Shown here one piece after another: positions 55,612 through 63,597 of a stretch of 64,000 nucleotides of DNA. The translations under genes and the position numbers were made by a program. The notes under the pieces were generated by a model. The model was not told the DNA's origin. It saw only the letters and a list, made by a program, of their open reading frames with translations, and did not search any database. Position 1 is the first letter of the stretch. Every line of letters starts with the position of its first letter. Location of the stretch: positions 172,714-236,713 of the forward strand of contig NZ_JACHNV010000003.1 of assembly GCF_014199535.1 (NCBI RefSeq), read 5' to 3'. The stretch comes from Hymenobacter latericoloratus (lineage in GTDB: Bacteria; Bacteroidota; Bacteroidia; Cytophagales; Hymenobacteraceae).

Positions 55612-55633
55612 TATCTTTACACAAAGCATTGTG
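55612..55633 (+). promoter_or_regulatory. -7 box and operator of the LacI gene
   Basis: TATCTTTA (55612-55619), one base from TAnnTTTG, is directly followed by CACAAAGCATTGTG (55620-55633), an operator variant with GC instead of CG in the centre. The start codon is 16 bp downstream. The arrangement predicts negative autoregulation. Confidence 0.6.
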
Positions 55634-55648
55634 TAGCGCTTCTCCTCT

Positions 55649-56767
55649 ATGGCTCCCCGAAAAAAACAAGTCGCCGACGTAAATAATACCAGCCCCGTTT
55701 CGATGGCTGATCTGGCCCGGGAGCTGGGCGTGTCGATGACGACGATTTCCCGGGCCCTGAGCGACCATCACAGCATTGGGCCCGCCATGAAGCAGAAGGT
55801 GCTGAAGCTGGCCAAGAAATACAACTACCAGCCCAACCGCCTGGCTTCCGCCTTGCGCAAAGGCAAAAGCCAGCTGCTGGGCATTGTGGTGCCTTACATT
55901 GAAGGCCGGTTTTTTCCGTCGGTGGTACATGGCATTGAAACGGCGGCCAGCAAGGCGGGCTACAACGTCATTATCTGCCAGTCGAACGAGGACGTGGCCC
56001 AGGAGCGGCGCAACCTCGATATTCTGCTCAGCGCCCAGGTAGCGGGCATTCTGGTGTCCCTCTCGCGCACCACCCGCGACTTTCGCCACTTCGAGAAAGT
56101 GCGCGGGCGCGGGTTGCCCCTGGTGTTTTTTGACCGCGTAGTGGAGGGCGACAATGTGAATGCCGTGGTGCTCGACGACCAGGAAGGGGGCTACCTTTCT
56201 ACCCGCCACCTCATTGCCCAGGGCTGCCGCCGCATTGCCCACCTGGCCGGGCCCCAGCACCTGAACATCTACCGCAACCGCCGCCAGGGCTACCTCGATG
56301 CCCTGCGCGAAGCCGGCCTGCCCGAAGATGAAAGCCTGATTCTCTACTCCGACATGGCCCAGGACCAGGCCGCCGAAGGCCTGCACCAGCTGCTGGCCAC
56401 GGCCCGCCCGCCCGACGGCGTGTTTGCCGCCGGCGACTACGCCGCCCTAGGGGCTCTGCAGGAAGCCCAGCGCCAGGGCCTGCGCGTGCCCGAAGACGTT
56501 GCCATTTCGGGCTTCAGCAACGAAACCTTCACCACCATTACCCAGCCCCCTATCACCACCGTTGACCAGCGCTGCGAGGAAATGGGGCAGGCCTCGGTGC
56601 GGCTGCTGCTGGATTTGATTGAGGCCGATGGCCGCCCCTTCACGCCCCGGCAGGTGGCCCTGCGCCCCGAGCTGCTGGTGCGCCAATCCACCGCCTACTC
56701 GGCCGATACCCAAGGCCGCTCCGTGCGCGACCCAGCCCTGAAATTTGTGGGCGACGTGGCGCCGTAG
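55649..56767 (+). CDS. LacI-family transcriptional regulator of the arabinose locus
   Basis: Regulator of 372 aa. The N-terminal helix-turn-helix is MADLARELGVSMTTISRAL (residues 19-37), with hinge helix YQPNRLASALRKG near 60-72. The periplasmic-binding-protein-like effector domain begins LLGIVVPYIEGRFFP and contains VFAAGDYAALGAL and ISGFSNETFTTITQPPITTV. LacI-family operators are palindromes with a central CG, which is exactly the form of the eight sites found in this locus, one of them at its own promoter. Effector (arabinose, an arabino-oligosaccharide or a phosphate) is unknown. Bacteroides uses an unrelated regulator for arabinose, so this assignment is of interest. Confidence 0.9.
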   Translation: MAPRKKQVADVNNTSPVSMADLARELGVSMTTISRALSDHHSIGPAMKQKVLKLAKKYNYQPNRLASALRKGKSQLLGIVVPYIEGRFFPSVVHGIETAASKAGYNVIICQSNEDVAQERRNLDILLSAQVAGILVSLSRTTRDFRHFEKVRGRGLPLVFFDRVVEGDNVNAVVLDDQEGGYLSTRHLIAQGCRRIAHLAGPQHLNIYRNRRQGYLDALREAGLPEDESLILYSDMAQDQAAEGLHQLLATARPPDGVFAAGDYAALGALQEAQRQGLRVPEDVAISGFSNETFTTITQPPITTVDQRCEEMGQASVRLLLDLIEADGRPFTPRQVALRPELLVRQSTAYSADTQGRSVRDPALKFVGDVAP

Positions 56768-56932
56768 CCGTTGCGCGGCCCGCTGCACAGCAATGGCCGA
56801 ACGGCTAACGTGTCAGTTCTTCCACGCCGGGCTTACGTCGGCAGCGGGGGGTAGGGGCTGTTGCATGTTTACACCGTAACTGCTGACTGTTCGGCCCTTG
56901 TTCTTAGAGTATTCTATTTTCACCGTTGCCTG

Positions 56933-57643
56933 ATGGCGCAGGAGTATCTGCTTTTCCTGGACACCGAAACCACTGGGCTGCCGCGGCGCTGGGACCGGCC
57001 CTATGCCGAGGAAAAGGAGTGGCCCTGCATTGCTCAGCTAGCCTGGGTAGTGTACACCACGGCGGGTGAGTGGGTGAAGTCGGACCAGGACTACCTGCAG
57101 ATTCCGGCCGGGCGCATGCCGGCGGCCGCCATTGCCATTCACGGCCTCACGCCGGAATTTTTGCGGGAGCACGGCCAGGAGCCGGCCGCCGTGCTGCGGC
57201 GCTTGCTCCAAGATCTGGAAACGTATCATCCGCGCGTTGTTGGGCACTTTTTGCGGTTCGATTTTCACGTGCTGGGCGCTGCTTTCAGTCGGGCCGGCCT
57301 GCCCAATCCGCTGCCCGGCCTGCCCCAGTTCTGCACCATGAAGGCTACCTGGCCCCCCTTGTCCGGAGCTCCCCACCACCGGCACCTGCGCCTCCACGAG
57401 CTGCACGAACTGCTGTTCGGTAGGCCCATGGACCGCCTCCACGATGCCTACCTTGATGCCGCCGCCACGGCCCGCTGTTTTTTTGAGTTGCAGCGCCGGG
57501 GCCTGTTGCCGCCCGCCAAGCTCGCGGGGCAACTGCCCCTATCGGTGCCCGGTGCCCCGGCATCGTTGGCCGCCCTGCGGTGGGTAGGCGTAGTGCTGGG
57601 CACCGCCTTACTGTTTCTTTTACTCTGGCTTGCATATGGATAA
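56933..57643 (+). CDS. DEDDh 3'-5' exonuclease with C-terminal membrane segment
   Basis: DnaQ-like exonuclease of 236 aa. The start at 56933 gives MAQEYLLFLDTETTGLPRRW. Exo I has D10 and E12, Exo II is GHFLRFDFHVLG and Exo III is DRLHDAYLDAAAT with the His/Asp pair. A final hydrophobic stretch (RWVGVVLGTALLFLLLWLAY) predicts a membrane anchor, unusual for this family. It overlaps the next gene by 8 bp. This exonuclease is often found beside DUF294 genes in other bacteria, so a joint role is likely but unknown. Confidence 0.88.
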   Translation: MAQEYLLFLDTETTGLPRRWDRPYAEEKEWPCIAQLAWVVYTTAGEWVKSDQDYLQIPAGRMPAAAIAIHGLTPEFLREHGQEPAAVLRRLLQDLETYHPRVVGHFLRFDFHVLGAAFSRAGLPNPLPGLPQFCTMKATWPPLSGAPHHRHLRLHELHELLFGRPMDRLHDAYLDAAATARCFFELQRRGLLPPAKLAGQLPLSVPGAPASLAALRWVGVVLGTALLFLLLWLAYG

Positions 57644-59540
57644 CCGCCTGGCTTTTCTGCGTACCGTTGCCCCGTTCAATCTGCTGCCCGACGATGTGCT
57701 GGAAGGCGTGCTGGGGCTGCTGGAGGAAGTACAGCATCCGCGCGAAACCCTGCTCTACCAACAGGATACCTCCAAGGTGCGCAGCCTCGATATTATTGTG
57801 GAAGGCGGCTACGAAACGTTTTTCTTCGATAGTGAGCAGCACAAGCGCCTGCCCGAGGTATATGGCCCCGGCACCTGCTACGGGGGCATGTCCATCCTGC
57901 TGAATAAAAAACGCTCGTTACGCACGGTAATGGTGCAGAAGGGAACCCGCGTGCTACGCCTGCCCCGCCGCGACTTCCGGGCGTTGTGCCAGGCCTACAA
58001 GCCCTTTTTTCATTATTTCACGGCCCGCTACGGGGAGCGGATGCTCAACGAGGAGTTTGCCCACTTCGTGAAGCCGGTGAATCCGCCCGAGCAAAACTTT
58101 CTGGTGGCCGACCAGCTGTTTTCGCGCCGCATCAGCACCCTGGAGGCGCGGGAGCTGGTTACCTGCCCCGCCGGGGAGCCCATCTTCGAGGCGGCCCGCC
58201 GCATGGCCGCCGCCAAGGTCAGCTGCCTGTTCGTGACCGACGCCGCTACGGGCGCCATCCGGGGCTACTGCACCGATATTACCCTGCGCGACTCCGTCAT
58301 TGCCCGCTGCCTTGATGCCCGGCGGCCGGTAGGGGAGGTAGCCGCCACGCCGCTGGTGTCCATTTCCCGCGAGGCCTTCGTGTACGAAGCCATTCTGCGC
58401 ATGTTCCAGACCAAAACCCGCTACCTGCTGGTGGAGCAGGACGGGGAGTACGTGGGCTTTCTGAGCCGTAACAAGTTGCTCAGCGACCTGGCCCAGTCGC
58501 CGTTTATGTTTATCCAGGCCGTGAAGCTGGCCCAGGGCACCCGAGAGTTGAAGAGGCGCTGGGAAATGGTGCCCGACATCGTGAACCAGCTGCTGAGCCG
58601 CGGGGTAAAGGCCGACATCGTGAACCAGGTCATCAGTACCGTAGCCGATACCATTGCCCTGAAGGTGATTGAGAATGTGCTGGCCGAGCTGGGCCCGGCC
58701 CCGGCCAAGTTTGTGTTTATGGTGCTGGGTAGCGAAGGCCGCAAGGAGCAAACCCTGCTCACCGACCAGGACAACGCCATCATCTACGAGGACAAAGCCA
58801 ACGAGCAGCGCGAGCTGGTGCGCGAGTACTTCCTGCGCTTCGCCACGGCCGTGTCCGACCAGTTGAACCACATCGGGCTGCACTTCTGCTCGGGGGGCTT
58901 CATGGCCAAAAATCCCAAATGGACCCACTCCCTTTCGCACTGGAAGCGCAACTACCAGCAGTGGATGAGCGAGTCGAACCCGGAAATGGTAATGCAGTTC
59001 GCTACCTTTTTCGACTGCCGCTACCTCTACGGCGAGGCCAGCCTGATGCACGAGCTGCAGGATTTCCTGAGCCAGGAGCTGGGCCAGCCCCTGGAGCGCT
59101 TCCTGTTTTTTATGGCCAAAAATGCCCTGCAGTACGAGCCCCCGCTCACCTTCTTCCGCAACATCCGCACCTTCGCCCAGGGCGACCAGCAGGTGTTCGA
59201 CCTGAAGAAAACCATGGCGCCCATTGTGGACCTGGTGCGGGTGTACGCCCTCAAAAACCAGATTTTCCTGACCAACACCGGCGAGCGGCTGGCCCAGCTG
59301 CGGGAGCGGGGCGTGTTCACGGAGAAAGAATACCAGGAGCTGCTGCAGGCCTACTACTACCTCATGGGCATGCGCCTGCAGAAGCAGGCCCGCCAGATTA
59401 TCAACGACCGCACTACCCCCAGCAACTACATTGACCCTACTACCCTCACGCAGGTGGAGCAGGTCACGCTCAAGGAAATCTTTAAGGTCATCAGCGACTT
59501 CCAGCTGAAAATAAAAGTCAGCTTTACCAAGTCGCTGTAA
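57636..59540 (+). CDS. cNMP-binding / CBS / DUF294 nucleotidyltransferase-like protein
   Basis: Protein of 634 aa with four parts: a cyclic-nucleotide-binding-type domain (about 10-130, YGPGTCYGGMSILL), a CBS pair (about 160-280), a DUF294 nucleotidyltransferase-like domain (VLGSEGRKEQTLLTDQDNAI near 370, with the GSEGR and DQDN metal motifs) and a helical C-terminal DUF294_C domain. I take the ATG at 57636, overlapping the exonuclease end; a TTG at 57630 is also open. Related proteins sit near acetate/solute symporters in other bacteria. Substrate and signal are unknown. Confidence 0.9.
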   Translation: MDNRLAFLRTVAPFNLLPDDVLEGVLGLLEEVQHPRETLLYQQDTSKVRSLDIIVEGGYETFFFDSEQHKRLPEVYGPGTCYGGMSILLNKKRSLRTVMVQKGTRVLRLPRRDFRALCQAYKPFFHYFTARYGERMLNEEFAHFVKPVNPPEQNFLVADQLFSRRISTLEARELVTCPAGEPIFEAARRMAAAKVSCLFVTDAATGAIRGYCTDITLRDSVIARCLDARRPVGEVAATPLVSISREAFVYEAILRMFQTKTRYLLVEQDGEYVGFLSRNKLLSDLAQSPFMFIQAVKLAQGTRELKRRWEMVPDIVNQLLSRGVKADIVNQVISTVADTIALKVIENVLAELGPAPAKFVFMVLGSEGRKEQTLLTDQDNAIIYEDKANEQRELVREYFLRFATAVSDQLNHIGLHFCSGGFMAKNPKWTHSLSHWKRNYQQWMSESNPEMVMQFATFFDCRYLYGEASLMHELQDFLSQELGQPLERFLFFMAKNALQYEPPLTFFRNIRTFAQGDQQVFDLKKTMAPIVDLVRVYALKNQIFLTNTGERLAQLRERGVFTEKEYQELLQAYYYLMGMRLQKQARQIINDRTTPSNYIDPTTLTQVEQVTLKEIFKVISDFQLKIKVSFTKSL

Positions 59541-59631
59541 CGGCCGGGTTAGCGGGGCGCGGGCAGAAAAATGCGTAAAAATCGCCGCCGGAATCCGGGT
59601 TTTAACGGGGGCGGTTTGCGGCTCGGCCGGA

Positions 59632-59639
59632 TATCTTTG
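59632..59639 (+). promoter_or_regulatory. -7 promoter element of the STAS gene
   Basis: TATCTTTG, a perfect TAnnTTTG match, 34 bp ahead of the STAS start. TTTG at 59614-59617 lies only about 14 bp upstream, shorter than the usual spacing, so the -33 partner is uncertain. Confidence 0.4.
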
Positions 59640-59673
59640 CTTTGCACGACTCACGTAACCGAACAAGCATCCG

Positions 59674-60054
59674 GTGCCCTTCCAACCCTTGCATATTGAA
59701 GTAACTGGTGTGGCGGCTGGCCAGGAGGTAAGCCTGCGCGGAGCGTGCCGCACGCCGGCCGATGCCCGGGACCTGCAGCAATTAATAAGCCGCAACATCT
59801 TCGGTGGGGCCAAGCCCCTCTGGATCGACTGTGAGCGGCTGACCTACATTTCGTACGCCGGCCAGCAGGCCGTTTTTCGGCTGGAGCAGCAGGCCCGCGC
59901 CGCCCGCGTCCCGATTTATTGGTGCAAGCTGTCGGGGCTGGTAGGCGAGCAGCTGGCCGCTTCGGGCATGTACCTGCTGCTGCGCAGCCTGCCGGGAGGC
60001 GGCTTTTGCGGCGCCGGTTTCTCGTCGGCTGCCTCGGGTGGGCGGGTTGGCTAA
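59674..60054 (+). CDS. STAS-domain protein
   Basis: Protein of 126 aa starting with GTG (MPFQPLHIEVTGVAAGQEVS). The core LWIDCERLTYISYAGQQAVF has the pattern of STAS domains, in which a Ser/Thr is phosphorylated in anti-anti-sigma factors; here the position equivalent to the phosphorylated Ser is in YISYAG. The C-terminal Gly/Ser-rich tail (GGGFCGAGFSSAASGGRVG) is atypical. No kinase or phosphatase gene adjoins it. A role in partner switching is possible but unproven. Confidence 0.65.
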   Translation: MPFQPLHIEVTGVAAGQEVSLRGACRTPADARDLQQLISRNIFGGAKPLWIDCERLTYISYAGQQAVFRLEQQARAARVPIYWCKLSGLVGEQLAASGMYLLLRSLPGGGFCGAGFSSAASGGRVG

Positions 60055-60155
60055 GCTCGACAGTATCAGGTAGTAAAAAAAACTGAGTTCCAGGATCAGG
60101 CAATCTGGCGGGGGCCGGCTTCCCGTATGTACCGGCGCACCATCCTTGATTGCCT

Positions 60156-60371
60156 ATGCATTTCGAAGCACCACCTGCTTCTATGCCAGTGTCGGATCAG
60201 CAGGCCTGGGCCAAGCGCCTGCTGCAGGCAGAGTATATTTCTGGTATTAGCCAGGAAGGAGCGCCGTTGGTCACTGCGGCCACCATGCGGCTGTTGCGCC
60301 GGTTTGTGATGGGCGAGTTTACGCTGCCCGAGTTTATGGTTCTGCAAAACCAGCGCCTGCGGGGCTGGTAG
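60156..60371 (+). CDS. Small protein, antitoxin VbhA-like (tentative)
   Basis: Small gene of about 71 aa. The ATG at 60156 is the first, and 60183 is an alternative start. The C-terminal half (AATMRLLRRFVMGEFTLPEF) resembles the helical hairpin with GE...E of VbhA-type antitoxins, which inhibit Fic toxins. No Fic gene is nearby. It lies alone, convergent with the DUF4097 genes. Existence as a gene is likely; the VbhA comparison is by eye and weak. Confidence 0.4.
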   Translation: MHFEAPPASMPVSDQQAWAKRLLQAEYISGISQEGAPLVTAATMRLLRRFVMGEFTLPEFMVLQNQRLRGW

Positions 60372-60440
60372 CTGCGCGGCCTACCCCACAAACCCAAGCG
60401 GGGCGCCGGTTGCAGCCAGCAGCCCCGCAACAAAGCCCAC

Positions 60441-61274
60441 TCACTTGGCTTTGCGGATGTAAATGTTGCCGTTGAGCGTTTTCATCAGCAGCTCGGCGCC
60501 GCCGCCGTTAATCCGGCCGCTGGTCCAGCTTTCCTGGCTCACGCGGTAGGTGCCGTCTTTGGCGGTGCGGGTTACTTTGGGGGCGCTGTTGTCCACGGCT
60601 AGGTCAAAGTCGCTGTAGATGTCGCCCCGGTCCGATTTTAGCTTCAGCGCCGCTTTGGCTTTGGCCGGCAGGGTCACGTCAATCTTGCCGTTTACGCTGG
60701 AAAAGGCCATGGGCGCTCCGGTGGTGATGTCGCGGAAGGTGGCTACCACCTCGCCATTAACGGTGTTCAGCACGGCCGAGCCGGCTACGTCTTCGAGGCG
60801 GATGGAGCCATTCACGTTGGAGATTTCCAGCTCCCCGGTCACGTTCTGCACCGTAATGTTGCCCTCGTTTACCGTGCCCAGCTGCAGGGAAAACTGGCGG
60901 GGTACTTTAATTACGAAATCCACCGGCTGCTGCCACGATTGGGTCCGGACGTACACGTGGTTGTCTTTTTCCTGCGCCGTTACCTCCAGGCCACTTCCCT
61001 TAGAGAGGCGTCGCATACCGGCCGGAGCGGCCTCGTCCGACGAGCTGGTTTCGCGGCGGCTGCCGCGGGTGGCCACGTCAATGACCACGTCTTTCCCACT
61101 GGTGCCCTCCACCCGAATGGAGCCCCCCACCAGTTTCAGGTGCAGCATGCCGGGTTTGCCGGGCGTGCTAAGGGCTACTGTAAGTTGTTCTTTGCTGGCT
61201 TGCTGGGCCGCCAGGGGCCGGGCCCAGGCCAGCACGAACAGGGCAAACAGGGCACGAAAAAGTATCTTGTTCAT
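60441..61274 (-). CDS. DUF4097-family secreted beta-repeat protein
   Basis: Protein of 277 aa with signal peptide MNKILFRALFALFVLAWARP. The rest is DUF4097-type short beta-strand repeats (VNEGNITVQNVTGELEISNV, VNGSIRLEDVAGSAVLNTVN) that build a beta-helix-like envelope protein. It is the last gene of the sigma-factor operon and overlaps the upstream paralogue by four bases. Family function is unknown; members are common behind ECF sigma and anti-sigma genes. Confidence 0.85.
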   Translation of the reverse strand: MNKILFRALFALFVLAWARPLAAQQASKEQLTVALSTPGKPGMLHLKLVGGSIRVEGTSGKDVVIDVATRGSRRETSSSDEAAPAGMRRLSKGSGLEVTAQEKDNHVYVRTQSWQQPVDFVIKVPRQFSLQLGTVNEGNITVQNVTGELEISNVNGSIRLEDVAGSAVLNTVNGEVVATFRDITTGAPMAFSSVNGKIDVTLPAKAKAALKLKSDRGDIYSDFDLAVDNSAPKVTRTAKDGTYRVSQESWTSGRINGGGAELLMKTLNGNIYIRKAK

Positions 61275-62164
61275 CGGGGTTGCTGTTTGATGGTGACGTT
61301 GCCGTTGAGGGTTTCGAAGCGGAAGTCAGTTCCGCCCTTACCCAGCCGCACGGCAGTTTCTTTGCTGAGTTTGTACCGGGTGCCCTGCCCGTCGGGCTGT
61401 TGGTGTTGCGTGACGCGGGCGGGTAGCACTTCGGCAGTAGGGAAATCGGTGAACATTTCGCCGTGCATGCTTTTGAAGTAGAGGTCGGCCGATACCGTGG
61501 CCGGGTAGCTCACCACAATGTTGCCGTTAATGGTATGGTAGGAAGCGGCCTGGGTAGGAGCCGAGGCATAGCTCACGTCCACGTCGCCGTTCACGGTGTG
61601 GGCCAGGGTAGCCTGCCCGGCGTTCCGGATGGTAACCGGCCCATTCACGTTGCGGGCCTGCAGGGGGCCGCTTACGTCCTGCACCAGCACTTTGCCGCCG
61701 TTTACCGTCGAGACGCGCACCTCCATGCCGGCAGGTACTTTCACGGTGTAATCGAACTGATACGCATAGCGCGGCCGCTCCTGGTTGTTCCAGTTGTCCC
61801 GGAAGCGGCCCGACTGGTGGCTGCGGTTCGGCCGCGAGTCCTGGGGGCCGGCCACGTACAGCAATACGCTGTCGGCGTGCTGCTCAAAGCCCGCTTGCGC
61901 TTCCTTTTTCCCCTGCTCCAGCAGCTCGGCGGTGGGCGCGGTAATGGTTTTGGTGACTTCCACCAGCACCGTGTTGCCGCCGTAGCCCTGCACCGTTACG
62001 GAGCCGAAGATGTTGTAGAGAGCCAGGGTGCCGCCGCTGGGGGCGCCGGTCAGGGCAAACTCGCGGGTGATTTTTTCCGTGGCTTCACGGTTCTGGGCGT
62101 GCAGTCCGCAGCTGGGTAGCCACAGCAGCAGGCAAATCAGACTAAGTAAGCGTGCGGGTTTCAT
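61271..62164 (-). CDS. DUF4097-family secreted beta-repeat protein (paralogue)
   Basis: Protein of 297 aa. The start at 62164 gives MKPARLLSLICLLLWLPSC, a lipoprotein-type signal. Beta-repeats follow (LYNIFGSVTVQGYGGNTVLV, STVNGGKVLVQDVSGPLQAR, HTINGNIVVSYPATVSADLY). It is a paralogue of the gene behind it and overlaps both neighbours (23 bp with the anti-sigma gene, four bp with its paralogue), so the four genes form a tightly coupled operon. Confidence 0.85.
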   Translation of the reverse strand: MKPARLLSLICLLLWLPSCGLHAQNREATEKITREFALTGAPSGGTLALYNIFGSVTVQGYGGNTVLVEVTKTITAPTAELLEQGKKEAQAGFEQHADSVLLYVAGPQDSRPNRSHQSGRFRDNWNNQERPRYAYQFDYTVKVPAGMEVRVSTVNGGKVLVQDVSGPLQARNVNGPVTIRNAGQATLAHTVNGDVDVSYASAPTQAASYHTINGNIVVSYPATVSADLYFKSMHGEMFTDFPTAEVLPARVTQHQQPDGQGTRYKLSKETAVRLGKGGTDFRFETLNGNVTIKQQPR

Positions 62165-63050
62165 GATTTGTGGAGGAAGTTGAGGGTGGAGGCGCTTGGT
62201 CGCCGGACAGCGTTTCAATGCTTTGCTCAATTTTATCTTTCACCTGCTCGTTCAGGTTGTCTTGCTGCAGCAGCTTGCGCAGGGGGCGCACCGAGCGGCG
62301 CTCCTGTAGCCGCACCATCACATCGGCCAGGGCCGACTGCACCAGGGGCGAGTCCTGCCGGGGCAGGGACCGGACCAGGCCCTGGCGCACCACGGGGTCG
62401 TGGCTGAGGCCGGCCAGCACCTCCAGGGAGGCCAGGCGCACATTCACGTTAGGGTCCTGATTCAGCGTGCTCAGCAGGGCCGCTACCACCCGCTCATTGG
62501 TGGGGGCTACCTCCTCGGCGTAGCTCACCGCCCGCAGGCGCTGCACGGCCGAGGGGTTGCTGAGCAGGGCCAGCACCTCCTGGGTGGGCTGCGCCTCCGG
62601 GCCGGCCGCAGCGGGCTCGGCCGCGGCCACGGGTTGCCCGGCTCCCATGCCGGTAGTATCGGGGCGACCCTTCAGCCCGTAACCGGCGACCAGACCTACC
62701 ACCAGCAAGGCTACACTATAGGCCAGCCGCAGGCCATAAGCCGGCTGCCACCATGCCCGGATACGCTCCAGTATCCGGGCCACCGACCACCGCTGCCGAC
62801 GCTGCTCAGCCGTCTGAAAATCAGCCAGCATGGCGTAAAAGGTGGGGCGCAGCTGCTCGCTGGGTTCCGGCACGGGGAGTTGGCCCATGGTTGTCCAGAG
62901 GCGTTGCACGGCCGCTAGCTCCTGCTGGCAGCCGGGGCACTCCGCCAGGTGGGCTTCCAGGGTTTGGCGTCGGGCGGGGGGTAGGGTGCCGGCCAGCCAG
63001 TCCATCAACTCCTCCTGCACGCCTTCACAGTTCACGAACTTTGCTTCCAT
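62142..63050 (-). CDS. Zinc-finger anti-sigma-like protein with HEAT repeats
   Basis: Protein of 302 aa. The start at 63050 gives MEAKFVNCEGVQEELMDWLA, with the zf-HC2 motif C-x-G...H-L-A-E-C-P-G-C (HLAECPGC) that binds zinc in ECF anti-sigma factors. One membrane helix follows (LRLAYSVALLVVGLVAGYGL near 130-150). The C-terminal part is HEAT-type repeats (NVRLASLEVLAGLSHDPVVR, VQSALADVMVRLQERRSVRP), probably periplasmic. It overlaps the sigma gene by 26 bp. It should hold the sigma factor inactive until an envelope signal. Confidence 0.85.
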   Translation of the reverse strand: MEAKFVNCEGVQEELMDWLAGTLPPARRQTLEAHLAECPGCQQELAAVQRLWTTMGQLPVPEPSEQLRPTFYAMLADFQTAEQRRQRWSVARILERIRAWWQPAYGLRLAYSVALLVVGLVAGYGLKGRPDTTGMGAGQPVAAAEPAAAGPEAQPTQEVLALLSNPSAVQRLRAVSYAEEVAPTNERVVAALLSTLNQDPNVNVRLASLEVLAGLSHDPVVRQGLVRSLPRQDSPLVQSALADVMVRLQERRSVRPLRKLLQQDNLNEQVKDKIEQSIETLSGDQAPPPSTSSTNHETRTLT

Positions 63051-63597
63051 TTTCCAGTTTGAAATAAACATCCTTGAGGTGGCAGAGGGCCCGGTGCGCG
63101 CGCACCTTCACGGCCCCCACCGTGGTATTGAGCAGCTGCGCAATCTGCTCGTACTTCAGCTCCTGCAAGCGGCTCAGCACCAATACTTCCCGTTGGTCGG
63201 GGCTGAGGCGGGCCATGGCTCGCTGGAGCAGGGCCAGGTCCTGGGCCTGCTGCAGGCTGCCATCGGCGCTGGGGCCGCCGGCAATTTTTTCGGCCCAGTC
63301 GGCCACGTCCTGGTGGTGAAGCGAGGCCTTGTTTTTCCGGGCGGCGTCGGCTAGCACGTTGCGCGCCAAGTGGTACATCCAGGTCCGGAACTCGCCCTCC
63401 CCGGTAAACGTGTGGCGGTACTTCAGCATCCGGTAGAACACGTTTTGCACCAGGTCCTCGCTGGCCGTAGCGTTGGCGCTGGAGTGGTAGAAAAACGCGA
63501 ACAGTGGCCGGTGATACCGCTCGAACAGCAGGCCCATCTTCTCGACCTGGCCGGCCTTCACTTGCAGCATGAGCGAGTTGTCAGTAAGCGAGTTCAA
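63025..63597 (-). CDS. ECF-type RNA polymerase sigma factor
   Basis: Sigma-70 family (ECF) factor of 190 aa. I chose the TTG start at 63597 (MNSLTDNSLMLQVKAGQVEK), since the family normally begins just there; an ATG at 63570 is the alternative. Region 2 shows ASEDLVQNVFYRMLKYRHTF and FRTWMYHLARNVLADAARK. Region 4 shows LSPDQREVLVLSRLQELKYE with LLNTTVGAVKVRAHRAL. It heads the sigma/anti-sigma/DUF4097 operon. Confidence 0.92.
   Translation of the reverse strand: MNSLTDNSLMLQVKAGQVEKMGLLFERYHRPLFAFFYHSSANATASEDLVQNVFYRMLKYRHTFTGEGEFRTWMYHLARNVLADAARKNKASLHHQDVADWAEKIAGGPSADGSLQQAQDLALLQRAMARLSPDQREVLVLSRLQELKYEQIAQLLNTTVGAVKVRAHRALCHLKDVYFKLENGSKVREL

Noticed and set aside
57954..59813. 619-codon open frame opposite the DUF294 gene
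   Set aside because: Low-complexity Val/Gly/His composition and full overlap with a multi-domain protein on the plus strand.
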